Assembly (NCBI RefSeq): GCF_009765875.1 | Contig: NZ_LMUP01000014.1 | Coordinates: 186,001 to 250,000, forward strand | DNA: 64,000 nucleotides | From: Pedobacter sp. L105 | GTDB lineage: Bacteria > Bacteroidota > Bacteroidia > Sphingobacteriales > Sphingobacteriaceae | Direction: 5' to 3' | Part shown: positions 7,012 to 16,644 of the stretch, piece by piece | Layout: each line of letters starts with the position of its first letter | Numbering within the stretch: position 1 is the first letter of the stretch | Position numbers and translations under genes: made by a program | The notes under the pieces: generated by a model | Seen by the model: only the letters and a program-made list of their open reading frames with translations | Told to the model about the DNA's origin: nothing | Database searches by the model: none

Positions 7012-9621
7012 TTGGCTAAAGATAAGACGAAGGAATCACCATTAATGCAGCAGTTTAATACCATCAAGGCGAAATACCCTGGTGCGTTATTATTATTCAG
7101 GGTAGGTGATTTTTATGAAACTTTTGGCGAGGATGCCATCAAAACTTCCCAGATACTGGGCATTGTTTTAACCAGCAGGGGCCATGGACCTGCCGGGGAT
7201 ATTGAACTTGCCGGTTTTCCGCATCATTCACTGGATAACCATTTGTCCAAATTGGTGCGCGCAGGCCAGCGTGTAGCGATCTGCGACCAGCTTGAAGATC
7301 CTAAAAGCACTAAAACACTGGTTAAACGTGGTGTTACTGAACTGGTTACTCCCGGTGTAGCCCACAGCGACAATATTCTAAGCCAGAAATCCAATAATTA
7401 TCTGGGAGCCATTTTCTTTGATAAGAACCAGTTAGGGGTGTCTTTTGTAGATATTTCTACTGGTGAATTCCATGTGGCACAAGGTAATGCAGAATATATA
7501 GATAAGCTTTTACAAGGCTTTAAACCTACAGAGGTTGTTTTTCAAAAAAGTAAACGTAAAGAATTACTGGAATTGTTTGGGGATAAGTTTTATACTTTTC
7601 CAATAGACGATTGGGCTTTTACCACAGATTACGCCAATGAGATTTTAAACAAACATTTTGAAGTAAATTCCCTCAAAGGTTTTGGAGTGGATAAATTGCA
7701 GTCCGGTATTATAGCCGCAGGTGTGGTGCTGTATTACCTGAACGAAACAGAACACCGTAATTTAAAACATATCACCTCCATTTCGAGGTTGGAAGAAGAC
7801 AATTACATGTGGCTTGACCGTTTTACGGTCCGCAACCTGGAACTGGTAAATTCTGCCAATGAAAATGCGACCACGCTTTTCAATGTGCTCGACCAAACTT
7901 CTACACCCATGGGGGCAAGGATGCTCCATAAATGGATTGTCATGCCGTTAAAGGAACTGAAGCCTATTCAGGAGCGTTTGGGTACCGTAGAGTTTATGGT
8001 TGGCCACGAAGAACTGCTGGCAGAATTCCTTACACACATTAAACAGATAGGCGATTTGGAAAGGCTGATCTCTAAAGTAGGCTTACAGAAATGCGGCCCC
8101 AGGGAACTATGCCAGCTGAAGAAATCGTTATACCATATTGAATCAGTCAAAGAGATCGCTTTAAAAACCAATAATCCTTATCTAACCCAGCTGGCCGACC
8201 AGCTGGATCCCTGCCTCAGTATTCGTGAACTGCTGGAAACAGAGCTGCAGCAAGATCCTCCGGCTGTACTGGCCAAAGGAAATGTGATAGCCAATGGGGT
8301 CAATGAAGAACTGGACAAGCTGCGGGCCATCTCTACAGGCGGGAAAGATTTCCTGGTAGAGATCCAAAAACGTGAAGCGGCTAAAACTGGCATACCTTCG
8401 TTGAAAATTTCCTTTAATAATGTTTTTGGCTATTATTTAGAAGTTACGCATACCCATAAAGATAAAGTACCGCCAGAATGGAGCCGCAAGCAAACACTGG
8501 TAAATGCTGAAAGATATATTACCCCAGAGCTGAAGGAATATGAAGAGCAGATCCTGGGCGCAGAAGATAAAATACAGCTGATAGAAGTACGTTTGTATGA
8601 GTCTTTGATGCAGCAGGTGGCGGCATATATCAGGCCGATCCAGAAAAATGCATTTCTGATAGCACAGTTGGATGTATTGCTTTGTTTTGCACAGCTGGCT
8701 ATAACTAACCACTATGTGAAACCTATACTGGACAATACCAAACTATTGGATATTAAAGGCGGAAGGCATCCTGTAATTGAAAAACGGTTGCCGCCGGGAG
8801 AGGAATATATTACCAATGATGTTTTCCTGGACAATGACAGCCAGCAGATCATCATCATCACCGGTCCCAATATGTCTGGTAAGTCGGCCATTTTACGGCA
8901 AACCGGTTTAATTGTCCTGATGGGACAGATGGGTTCGTTTGTACCTGCTAAAGCCGCGTCTTTCGGAATTGTAGACAAGATATTTACCCGTGTAGGTGCT
9001 TCAGATAACCTGTCTTCAGGAGAAAGTACTTTTATGGTGGAAATGAATGAGACGGCCAGTATCCTGAATAATATATCCGACAGGAGTTTAATCTTGCTGG
9101 ACGAGATCGGGCGTGGAACAAGTACTTATGATGGTATTTCTATTGCCTGGGCAATTGCAGAATTTCTCCATACCCATCCCGCAGCAAAGCCAAAAACACT
9201 ATTTGCCACGCATTACCACGAGCTGAATGAACTTGCTAATACCATGGGCAGGATCAAGAATTTTAATGTTTCTGTTAAAGAGATGGCCAACAAAGTGATC
9301 TTCTTACGTAAACTGGTTCCGGGTGGCAGCGAACATAGTTTTGGTATTCACGTAGCTAAAATGGCGGGAATGCCTCCAAAACTGATCAGCCGCGCCAATG
9401 AGATCTTAAAAAAACTGGAGATCGATAGGACTGAAGGACAAAGTATTAAGGATAGTATTAAAAAAGTACAGAACCAGGCATACCAGTTACATATGTTTTC
9501 CGTTGAAGACCCTGTACTGGTACAGATCAGGGATATGTTAAATAACCTCGATGTTAATGTGCTTACACCGGTTGAAGCCCTGCTGAAACTGGATGAAATA
9601 CAGCGGTTAATCAAAAATTAA
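7012..9621 (+). CDS. mutS: DNA mismatch repair protein MutS
   Basis: An 869-residue mismatch-recognition ATPase. The N-terminal mismatch-binding motif GDFYETF (Phe-x-Glu wedge) is near residue 30. The connector, lever and clamp regions follow, then the ABC-type ATPase with Walker A GPNMSGKS, Walker B LILLDEIGRGTSTYDG and the ATHYHEL switch. The C-terminal helix-turn-helix dimer region is present. The length is normal for MutS1. The start is TTG 7012, and the sequence just upstream is AT-rich with a partial -7 box. No mutL is in the window, which is common in this phylum. Confidence 0.97.
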   Translation: MAKDKTKESPLMQQFNTIKAKYPGALLLFRVGDFYETFGEDAIKTSQILGIVLTSRGHGPAGDIELAGFPHHSLDNHLSKLVRAGQRVAICDQLEDPKSTKTLVKRGVTELVTPGVAHSDNILSQKSNNYLGAIFFDKNQLGVSFVDISTGEFHVAQGNAEYIDKLLQGFKPTEVVFQKSKRKELLELFGDKFYTFPIDDWAFTTDYANEILNKHFEVNSLKGFGVDKLQSGIIAAGVVLYYLNETEHRNLKHITSISRLEEDNYMWLDRFTVRNLELVNSANENATTLFNVLDQTSTPMGARMLHKWIVMPLKELKPIQERLGTVEFMVGHEELLAEFLTHIKQIGDLERLISKVGLQKCGPRELCQLKKSLYHIESVKEIALKTNNPYLTQLADQLDPCLSIRELLETELQQDPPAVLAKGNVIANGVNEELDKLRAISTGGKDFLVEIQKREAAKTGIPSLKISFNNVFGYYLEVTHTHKDKVPPEWSRKQTLVNAERYITPELKEYEEQILGAEDKIQLIEVRLYESLMQQVAAYIRPIQKNAFLIAQLDVLLCFAQLAITNHYVKPILDNTKLLDIKGGRHPVIEKRLPPGEEYITNDVFLDNDSQQIIIITGPNMSGKSAILRQTGLIVLMGQMGSFVPAKAASFGIVDKIFTRVGASDNLSSGESTFMVEMNETASILNNISDRSLILLDEIGRGTSTYDGISIAWAIAEFLHTHPAAKPKTLFATHYHELNELANTMGRIKNFNVSVKEMANKVIFLRKLVPGGSEHSFGIHVAKMAGMPPKLISRANEILKKLEIDRTEGQSIKDSIKKVQNQAYQLHMFSVEDPVLVQIRDMLNNLDVNVLTPVEALLKLDEIQRLIKN

Positions 9622-9622
9622 G

Positions 9623-10141
9623 ATGAACAGAAACAGCCTTTGCAGCCTCCGCTCTCTTCCTATGGTAATTTTACTGGCTGCGGTGGTTTCTTTTTCTTCC
9701 TGCAGCAGCAGGAAAAAACTGGTCCATACAGATACAAAAGCGGCGCGGGCAGCAGATGCGATGGCCGATTTGAATAGTAAAGCTTTGTATAGATTTATAA
9801 CCAACTGGACGGGAGTAAAGTACAAATTGGGAGGAATGGACAAAAGTGGCATAGATTGTTCTGGATTTGCTTTACTTTTGAATAAGGAAATTTATGGGCT
9901 GGATATACCCAGAAGATCGAAAGATCAGGCAGAAGTAATCGAAGAAAAAGACCCGTCAAAGCTCAAAGAAGGTGATCTCGTTTTCTTTTCTTTCGGGGGT
10001 AGGGATATCGATCACGTGGGTGTTTACCTGAACCATGGTTTTTTTGTTCATGCTTCTATCACACGTGGCGTAATTGTTGACGACTTAAACCTGCCTGCCT
10101 TTCAGCATGCGCTGATTAAAGCCGGGCCGGTAAGAGATTAA
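9623..10141 (+). CDS. NlpC/P60 family lipoprotein peptidase
   Basis: A 172-residue predicted outer-membrane lipoprotein with a lipobox ending at Cys27 (SFSSC). The papain-like NlpC/P60 domain carries the triad: Cys79 in DCSGF, His131 in DHVGVYL and His143 in FVHAS. Such enzymes cleave peptide stems of peptidoglycan, usually the D-Glu to diamino-acid bond. It lies one base after mutS, so it is probably co-transcribed although functionally unrelated. Confidence 0.92.
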   Translation: MNRNSLCSLRSLPMVILLAAVVSFSSCSSRKKLVHTDTKAARAADAMADLNSKALYRFITNWTGVKYKLGGMDKSGIDCSGFALLLNKEIYGLDIPRRSKDQAEVIEEKDPSKLKEGDLVFFSFGGRDIDHVGVYLNHGFFVHASITRGVIVDDLNLPAFQHALIKAGPVRD

Positions 10142-10151
10142 AAAAATAGAT

Positions 10152-10271
10152 ATGGAACCGAAAAATGATGTCTCTTTCTGGACGAAATATAAAAAATTCG
10201 CTACAACAGAAATATTGATGTATCTTATAATGATAATAGGTATAGGACTGGGGATTATTTTTCTTAGTTAA
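10152..10271 (+). CDS. 39-residue single-pass membrane peptide
   Basis: ATG 10152 to TAA 10269-10271 encodes a 39-residue protein: a charged N-terminal half (MEPKNDVSFWTKYKKF) and a hydrophobic C-terminal helix (LMYLIMIIGIGLGIIFL). It lies ten bases after the NlpC/P60 gene, with an A-rich stretch before the ATG typical of Bacteroidota translation starts. The layout is typical of a real small membrane protein, but no family is recognised. Function unknown. Confidence 0.5.
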   Translation: MEPKNDVSFWTKYKKFATTEILMYLIMIIGIGLGIIFLS

Positions 10272-10354
10272 TTGAGAATTGTTTCTTTTTCCTTGTAAAT
10301 GATATAGTGTAAGCTCCCTTAAGAGCCATTTAATAAAAAAATTATAAAATACTG

Positions 10355-11416
10355 ATGAAATTAAATTTAATCCGCCCTCTTGCTTTTTTTGATCTGGAAA
10401 CTACCGGCGTAAATGTTGGTGCTGATCGTATTGTTGAAATTGCGATCTTAAAAGCTATGCCAGATGGATCCGAGCTGATCAAAACCTTGCGTATCCATCC
10501 TGAAATGGCTATTCCATTGCAATCTTCCCTGATTCACGGAATCTATGATGAGCACATTGCCGATTCACCAAAGTTTAAGGAAGTAGCGGCTGAAGTAGCC
10601 GAATTTATTGGCGATGCAGATCTTGCCGGATACAATTCCAACCGTTTTGATATTCCTGTATTATTGGAAGAATTCCTGCGTGCAGGTGTAGACTTCGATA
10701 TGACGGACAGAAAGTTTGTAGATGTACAAAATATATTTCATCAAATGGAACAGCGTACTTTACGTGCCGCTTATAAGTTCTATTGCGATAAAGATATTAT
10801 CAATGCACACTCTGCTGAAGCTGATATTACCGCAACCTATCATGTATTACTGGCACAGCTAGAAAGATATGAAAATTCAGATTTTGAAGATAAACAAGGC
10901 AATATCAGTCAGCCGGTTAAAAATGACATCGATGCATTACATGCATTTACGAACATGAACAAGCCTGTTGACTTTGCTGGCAGAATGGTGTTTAATGAGG
11001 ATGGAGAAGAAGTATTTAACTTTGGAAAACATAAGAACAAAACTGTTGAACATGTCTTTGATAACGAACCAAGCTATTATGCCTGGATGAAACAGGGTGA
11101 TTTTCCTTTGTATACCAAAAAGAAACTGGAAGAAATCTGGATCAGATGGAACAAGAAAAAGGATCAGAACAGGGCAGCTAAAGTAGCTGCCGCCCCGCGT
11201 TCTGCTGAACCAGCAAGACCGGTAAATACAGCTCCTGATGCAAAACCGGCCAATACAGTTCCTGCTGCTTCAAAACCAGCTAACCCAGCCAGACCAGATC
11301 AAAACCCCGGACAACCTAGAAAATCTTTTCAGCAACAACCGCCTAAAAAAGAAAAACCTGCAGTAGATGTAACCAATGATATGCTGGAACAGCTGAAAAT
11401 GAAATTTGGCAAATAA
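10355..11416 (+). CDS. DEDDh 3'-5' exonuclease (DnaQ-like) with C-terminal extension
   Basis: A 353-residue protein. Residues 8-175 form an RNase-H-fold exonuclease like the DNA polymerase III epsilon subunit: Exo I FDLETTG (D13, E15), Exo II GYNSNRFDIPVL, Exo III HSAEADITAT (His and Asp). A second small domain around residues 205-265 contains VFNFGKHKNKTV and YYAWM, a module often found C-terminal to such exonucleases. A Pro/Ala/Lys-rich tail with repeated AKPANT/SKPANPA elements ends in a conserved-looking helix (MLEQLKMKFGK). It is likely a repair or proofreading nuclease rather than the dedicated epsilon subunit. The M1 peptidase follows nine bases later. Confidence 0.9.
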   Translation: MKLNLIRPLAFFDLETTGVNVGADRIVEIAILKAMPDGSELIKTLRIHPEMAIPLQSSLIHGIYDEHIADSPKFKEVAAEVAEFIGDADLAGYNSNRFDIPVLLEEFLRAGVDFDMTDRKFVDVQNIFHQMEQRTLRAAYKFYCDKDIINAHSAEADITATYHVLLAQLERYENSDFEDKQGNISQPVKNDIDALHAFTNMNKPVDFAGRMVFNEDGEEVFNFGKHKNKTVEHVFDNEPSYYAWMKQGDFPLYTKKKLEEIWIRWNKKKDQNRAAKVAAAPRSAEPARPVNTAPDAKPANTVPAASKPANPARPDQNPGQPRKSFQQQPPKKEKPAVDVTNDMLEQLKMKFGK

Positions 11417-11425
11417 TTCCTGTTA

Positions 11426-13291
11426 ATGAATAAACTCACTTTAATCAGCCTATTCAGTATGTTGGGGCTGACTGTTTCTGCACAGCAAACATTGCCTTTA
11501 ACTGCTGAAATCCAGCGTGCATATCATCATGGAACAAGGGCAATGGATGGAAAACCGGGGCCTAAATACTGGCAGAACACAGCGGATTATGATTTGAAAG
11601 TAGATTTTGATCCTGCTTCCAGGTTGTTAAAAGGGGAGGAAGAGATCATTTATAAAAATCTGAGTCCGGATACATTGAAGGAGATCTGGTTTAAGCTGTA
11701 TCCTAATCTGTTTAAAACTGGTATCCCGCGTGCTTCAAAAATTGCCGACCGTGATTTAGGGGAAGGTGTTCAAATCCATTCTATGGATATCAACGGGAAA
11801 ACGGTTCCTGCTGCAGCGATGCAAACTGAAGGAACCAATATGCATACCGCTATCAATTCTTTAGCGCCTGGTGCAAGTATGAAATTAAAAATCTCTTATC
11901 AATACATACTGAATAAGGGTTCGCATACCAGAACAGGTGAGGTAGATGAAGGTTCCGATTTTGTAGCTTATTTTTTCCCCCGGATAGCAGTATATGACGA
12001 TGTTGACGGCTGGAATAAGTACCCCTACATGGGAGATGCTGAATTTTATAATGATTTTTGCAATTTTAAGGCCGCAATTACTATTCCTAAAGATTACGTG
12101 ATCTGGGCTACCGGAGATCTGACCAATGCTTCTACTGTTTTTACCAGGCAGGTTGCAGACAGAATCAGTCTGGCAGGAAAGGAAGACAGTGTGGTCAATA
12201 TAATTACTGCAGATGACCTGAAGAATAATGCTGTCACTAAGGGTAAAGATTTTAACACCTGGAAATTTGAAGCAAACAATGTCACTGATTTTGTATTTGC
12301 CAACAGTAACCACTATTTATGGAAATCAAGTAGTCTGGTGGTAGATCCTAAGGATGGCAGAAGAACCCGTGTAGATGCTGCTTTTAATCCAATTCATAAA
12401 GATTATTTTGAAGTGATCGACTTTGCCAGGAAATCTGTAGAAGCGATGAGTTACAAATTTCCTAAATGGCCTTTCCCTTATGATCATGAAACTGTTTTTG
12501 ACGGTTTAGACCAGATGGAATATCCAATGATGGTAAACGATAATCCCGTTGGTAAAAGGGAAGACGCAATTACGCTGACAGACCATGAGATCTTTCATAC
12601 TATGTTCCCTTTTTACATGGGCATCAATGAAACCAAATATGGCTGGATGGATGAAGGCTGGGCAACGATTGGCGAATGGCTGATCTCACCTATGATTGAA
12701 CCTTCTATGGTTGATGAGTATGGTGTATCTGCAACCGCTGCTTCTTCGGGTACTAAAAACGATACCCCGATCATGACACTTACGCCAGATCTTAAAGGGG
12801 CAGGTTCTTTTACGAACTCTTATCCAAAACCAGGTTTAGGTTATTTGTTTATCCGGGACTACCTGGGTGATGAATTGTTTACAAAAGCACTTCATCATTA
12901 CATCGAACAATGGCATGGCAAACATCCTACACCTTTTGACTTCTTTAACAGCATGAATGAAGGTGCAGGAAAAAATATGAATTGGTTTTGGAAACGCTGG
13001 TTTTTTGGGGAAGGGGAGACCGACCTGGGGATTCTCGGCGTGACTAAAACGGCTGATGGATATACCATTAAAGTTGAAAACAGAAGCCAGAAACCATTAC
13101 CTGTTGATCTTACCCTGAGCTATGCTGATGGTTCTACAGAAAAAATGCACAATAATATTGGGGTTTGGGAGAAAGGCGATCGGGAGATCGTTCTTCCGCT
13201 AAAAACCAGTAAACAGTTAAAGAGGGTGGTTGTAGGCAGCACTTATGTGCCGGATAAAAACGACTTTAATAATTTTTTTAATGTAAAATAG
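11426..13291 (+). CDS. Secreted M1-family zinc metallopeptidase
   Basis: A 621-residue gluzincin aminopeptidase with an N-terminal signal peptide ending near VSAQQ. The zinc site is HEIFH at residues 387-391 with the third ligand E410 in MDEGW, the expected HExxH-18-E spacing. The N-terminal saddle-like beta domain and C-terminal strand-rich domain flank the catalytic core. It probably cleaves peptides in the periplasm or outside the cell. The DQMEYPMMVND segment occupies the place of the GAMEN-type exopeptidase motif. Confidence 0.93.
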   Translation: MNKLTLISLFSMLGLTVSAQQTLPLTAEIQRAYHHGTRAMDGKPGPKYWQNTADYDLKVDFDPASRLLKGEEEIIYKNLSPDTLKEIWFKLYPNLFKTGIPRASKIADRDLGEGVQIHSMDINGKTVPAAAMQTEGTNMHTAINSLAPGASMKLKISYQYILNKGSHTRTGEVDEGSDFVAYFFPRIAVYDDVDGWNKYPYMGDAEFYNDFCNFKAAITIPKDYVIWATGDLTNASTVFTRQVADRISLAGKEDSVVNIITADDLKNNAVTKGKDFNTWKFEANNVTDFVFANSNHYLWKSSSLVVDPKDGRRTRVDAAFNPIHKDYFEVIDFARKSVEAMSYKFPKWPFPYDHETVFDGLDQMEYPMMVNDNPVGKREDAITLTDHEIFHTMFPFYMGINETKYGWMDEGWATIGEWLISPMIEPSMVDEYGVSATAASSGTKNDTPIMTLTPDLKGAGSFTNSYPKPGLGYLFIRDYLGDELFTKALHHYIEQWHGKHPTPFDFFNSMNEGAGKNMNWFWKRWFFGEGETDLGILGVTKTADGYTIKVENRSQKPLPVDLTLSYADGSTEKMHNNIGVWEKGDREIVLPLKTSKQLKRVVVGSTYVPDKNDFNNFFNVK

Positions 13292-13307
13292 TCCTTAATT
13301 CTTTCCA

Positions 13308-13352
13308 TTAAAAAGCATGCAGTTAGATTCTATCTGCGTGCTTTTTTTATTT
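13308..13352. terminator. Bidirectional terminator between convergent genes
   Basis: AAAAAGCATGCAG and CTGCGTGCTTTTTTT pair as a stem with one mismatch around an 11-base loop, with a T run on the plus strand and an A run (T on the minus transcript) at the other end. It sits between the stops of the M1 peptidase and the MscS gene. Confidence 0.8.
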
Positions 13353-13373
13353 CTATGTAACCCTGGAGAAACG

Positions 13374-15239
13374 TTACTCTGCTTTCTTTTGTTGTGTACG
13401 AAAGACGGGAGGGCTGTAGTTGTCTGGCAAATAGGAAGGTGGAACGGTCGTTGCATTTCCATCTCTGATTGCCTTGTAATGAGGTGACATAATTTCTACT
13501 CCTGCCTCATTAAAGTGATCCTGGATTTTCGCGTGAAGGCTGGAATAGATCAGCGCTTGTTTGTTAGGCATTTTTGTAAAAGCATTGATCCGATAACTTA
13601 CATAATAATCGTCAAGACTCGTCTGCAGCACATAAGGTGTTGATTTTTGATCGATCATTTCAGTTTCAGATGCGGCAGCAATGAGCAATTGATGCACCTG
13701 TCTCCAGGGCACATCATAACCTATAGTAACTGTAGTATGTACAATTAATCCCTGGCCGTTTGCTTCAACGCTATAGTTGATGGTGTGGTTTCCCATGACT
13801 GTTGAATTGGGAATGGAAACTACTTCATTTTGTATAGTGCGGATACGGGTAACCAACAAAGTTTTTTCTATGATATCACCTGTCACTTCTCCAATTTTAA
13901 CGCGGTCGCCAATTGTAAAAGCCCGCATGTACGTTAAGACCAGTCCCGCTACTATATTTCCCAAGGCACCTGCGGATCCAAAGGTAAACAGCACACCCAT
14001 AAATACAGATACCCCTTTAAACACTCCAGAATCGGATCCCGGTAAGTAAGGAAAAATTACAATGAGCATAAAAGCCATTACCAATACCCTGATTATCTGA
14101 TAGGTGGGATTTGCCCAGTCTTTGTAAAAACCGGGAACAGTAAGCTTCCCTTTTTCTATCTCTATTTTTACAAACCTGAAAAATCGCAATACATACCGAA
14201 ACACGATGACTAACACCAGGATAGTGATCATATTAGGTACGTAATTCCAAATGGCAAGTCCGATCTTTTTCACGGGACTTAAAGTATAATTTAACAGACT
14301 AACCGAAAGATCTTTTGTAAAAGGAAAAATCCCAAATAATACCGGGAGTGCGAGGTAGACTATCAAAATGATGATTGCCCATCTAAAAAAGTTAATGATG
14401 ATGCCAATCAGCCTCAGTTGACTTTCAGCATTTAAAAGCTCATAGTTTTTAATTTGTATTCCTTGTTTAAATGCACTGTCATTTGAGTGAATCTTAGTGG
14501 AAAACCATTTGAAGAGCTTATTGATGAATATGATCATGGAAATTACGATCCCAATAACTAGCATGGTTAGTAATACCTCCTTTAATAATACCTCCCAGCT
14601 GGTTTCCTGCTGATGTTTAATGATGTGTTTTCCAATCAATTGTTTGATGTTGGCGGCAAGTTTCTCCTTATCGGTACTTGCCCATAGCGCATCCTGCTCG
14701 CTCAGAGAAATTAGTAGTATATTTTTAAAATAAAGGTCTGTGGTTTGTTCCGCAGCCAGCTGTTTTAAAGAGTCTGTTTTAAAGCTGAGATCCTGACTTA
14801 TTTTAGATATCCTGTTGCTCACGGCTTCAGCACGTTCAGCAGCCGTGAAACTACCTTGCTTTGTATAAATATAAAACAAGGTATCCTGGGCAAAGACAAC
14901 AGGAAAACCCTTTACAAATTTCCTTAAGGAATCTACCTGGTGCTGCTGACGTATCAGATGGATTGAATCTCTTTCTTTTAAGATGCTAAGCTCCGTGACA
15001 AGTTCGTTCTTCTTTAATTTGTCGTTGTCCTTCAGCAGGGATACCTGCCTTTGCAGGTCGCCACGTTTCAGGGAGTCTGACAATCTCTCTGCAGATAGTT
15101 GATTGACACGGTTAAGTCCGTTGTTGAATAACACCGTTTGAGCAGAGTCGTTCTTTTTTGCTATGCTATCCTTCTGGGCATGGACAGATGCCGGGTGATA
15201 AAGTAGAAGAGAAAATATAAAAAAGTATATTTTTTTCAT
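13374..15239 (-). CDS. MscS-family mechanosensitive channel with long periplasmic N-terminus
   Basis: A 621-residue inner-membrane protein. A signal peptide (to about residue 21, SVHAQ) leads into a roughly 180-residue periplasmic coiled-coil-like region, then about four membrane helices from residue 215 on. The MscS core follows, with pore helix GSAGALGNIVAGLVL and the beta-domain start FTIGDRVKIGEVTGDI, and a C-terminal cytoplasmic alpha/beta domain (VTIGYDVPW). The large N-terminal extension resembles MscK-type channels but is shorter. It likely protects against osmotic downshock. QueG lies upstream, 39 bases away on the same strand. Confidence 0.9.
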   Translation of the reverse strand: MKKIYFFIFSLLLYHPASVHAQKDSIAKKNDSAQTVLFNNGLNRVNQLSAERLSDSLKRGDLQRQVSLLKDNDKLKKNELVTELSILKERDSIHLIRQQHQVDSLRKFVKGFPVVFAQDTLFYIYTKQGSFTAAERAEAVSNRISKISQDLSFKTDSLKQLAAEQTTDLYFKNILLISLSEQDALWASTDKEKLAANIKQLIGKHIIKHQQETSWEVLLKEVLLTMLVIGIVISMIIFINKLFKWFSTKIHSNDSAFKQGIQIKNYELLNAESQLRLIGIIINFFRWAIIILIVYLALPVLFGIFPFTKDLSVSLLNYTLSPVKKIGLAIWNYVPNMITILVLVIVFRYVLRFFRFVKIEIEKGKLTVPGFYKDWANPTYQIIRVLVMAFMLIVIFPYLPGSDSGVFKGVSVFMGVLFTFGSAGALGNIVAGLVLTYMRAFTIGDRVKIGEVTGDIIEKTLLVTRIRTIQNEVVSIPNSTVMGNHTINYSVEANGQGLIVHTTVTIGYDVPWRQVHQLLIAAASETEMIDQKSTPYVLQTSLDDYYVSYRINAFTKMPNKQALIYSSLHAKIQDHFNEAGVEIMSPHYKAIRDGNATTVPPSYLPDNYSPPVFRTQQKKAE

Positions 15240-15278
15240 AGCGGGGTTAGGTGTAATAAAGTTTATACTTTATTTATG

Positions 15279-16235
15279 TTAGATAAAAGAACCTTCATCG
15301 GGAAGATACCTGATGAAATCAATATTGCGGGTTAAGCCTTTAAACTTAGTCCGCTTTACTGCCGAATTTTTAAAGATCTGCTTAAATACATCCTCGGTAA
15401 TATCCATCCAGTCTTCCCGTTTCATTTGCAGCAGGTTTTCTTTAGGCTGGAAAGCAGGTTCCGAGTGGGGAACAGAAAACCTGTTCCAGGGGCATACATC
15501 CTGGCAGATATCACAGCCAAACATCCAGTTGTCCATTTGCTGATCAAAACTTTTTGGAATTTCTTCTTTTAACTCAATAGTAAGATAGGAGATACATTTA
15601 TTGCTGTCAATGATAAAAGGAGAGAGGATGGCATCTGTAGGACAGGCGTCGATACAACGTGTACAAGTACCGCAATGATCGGTAACAAAGGGAGCATCTT
15701 CAATTAGCTCCAGATCAATAATCAGCTCTGCGAGGAAAAAGAAAGAACCACTTTTTTTATTGATGATGTTGCTGTTTTTGCCTACCCATCCAATTCCCGC
15801 ACGTTTTGCCCAGGCACGGTCCATTACCGGTGCCGAATCAACAAAGGCCCTGCCGCTTACGGCACCTATATTTTCCTCAATAAAACTGAGCAGCTGGAAT
15901 AATTTATCTTTGATCACCAGGTGATAGTCTGTACCATAGGCATATTTAGAGATCTTTGGCGCATTGGGATCTGTCTGCTGCTCTTTAGGAAAGTAGTTGA
16001 GCGTTAAAGAAATCACCGATTTCGCATCTTCTACCAAAAGGCGGGGATCAAGTCTTTTATCGAAGTGATTTTCCATGTAAGCCATTTGCCCGTGATGGTT
16101 ATCCCGAAGCCATTTTTCCAGTCGCGGAGCCTCCTCTTCCAGAAAAACTGCTTTCGCCACACCGCATTGCATAAAGCCTAAACGCAGGGCTTCATCTTTG
16201 ATCATTTGAGTATATGTGTCGGTGTTATTATACAT
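15279..16235 (-). CDS. queG: Epoxyqueuosine reductase
   Basis: A 318-residue cobalamin-dependent iron-sulfur enzyme that reduces epoxyqueuosine to queuosine in tRNA. Two 4Fe-4S ferredoxin-type motifs are visible, CGTCTRCIDACP and CDICQDVCPW, with the family's N-terminal domain (FMQCGVA) and the conserved SVISLTLNYFP and AWAKRAGIGWVGKN segments. It lacks the C-terminal HEAT repeats seen in longer homologues, so it is the short form. The start at ATG 16235 fits the family. Confidence 0.95.
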   Translation of the reverse strand: MYNNTDTYTQMIKDEALRLGFMQCGVAKAVFLEEEAPRLEKWLRDNHHGQMAYMENHFDKRLDPRLLVEDAKSVISLTLNYFPKEQQTDPNAPKISKYAYGTDYHLVIKDKLFQLLSFIEENIGAVSGRAFVDSAPVMDRAWAKRAGIGWVGKNSNIINKKSGSFFFLAELIIDLELIEDAPFVTDHCGTCTRCIDACPTDAILSPFIIDSNKCISYLTIELKEEIPKSFDQQMDNWMFGCDICQDVCPWNRFSVPHSEPAFQPKENLLQMKREDWMDITEDVFKQIFKNSAVKRTKFKGLTRNIDFIRYLPDEGSFI

Positions 16236-16316
16236 GGGTGATACAAAGGTAAGCTTTAGTCAGAAAACCTTTTAGGTAATCTTTTGTTATTCAATGGTAA
16301 ACCAAATTATAGCCTC

Positions 16317-16544
16317 ATGGAAAATAACATAGATCCCAGATTTACCGAAGACGAAAATAACAGTGCACAACCTGTAGAGCACAACTATGCTAAACATGAA
16401 AATGATCCTGGCCCTTCGCCGCAGGCTGTAAAAGAAAAAAACGATAAAGGAGCCGGACCAGTAATGAAATGGATTATTCCTATTATAGTAATAGTTTTAG
16501 CTATTATTTATTGGATATACTTTAGACATTCGCCAGCCAAATAG
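16317..16544 (+). CDS. Small C-terminally anchored membrane protein
   Basis: A 75-residue protein with a charged, Asn/Asp/Pro-rich N-terminal 45 residues and one C-terminal membrane helix (WIIPIIVIVLAIIYWIYF). I take ATG 16317 as start over an upstream in-frame TTG at 16284, since the added residues look non-coding. It resembles short hypothetical proteins often annotated in Sphingobacteriaceae; no function is known. Divergent from queG. Confidence 0.6.
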   Translation: MENNIDPRFTEDENNSAQPVEHNYAKHENDPGPSPQAVKEKNDKGAGPVMKWIIPIIVIVLAIIYWIYFRHSPAK

Positions 16545-16594
16545 GAAAACCTGATTCACTAACCTTAATTACAAAGGTTTATATAGCCTTACCG

Positions 16595-16638
16595 AAATGA
16601 TGCTGCTCATTCCAATTCATAAATGATCAGCATCATTT
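16595..16638. terminator. Hairpin downstream of ruvB
   Basis: An 11-base perfect stem (AAATGATGCTG at 16595-16605 with CAGCATCATTT at 16628-16638) lies six bases past the ruvB stop and between convergent genes. The T run is short on both sides, so termination strength is uncertain. Confidence 0.6.
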
Positions 16639-16644
16639 GTGTTG

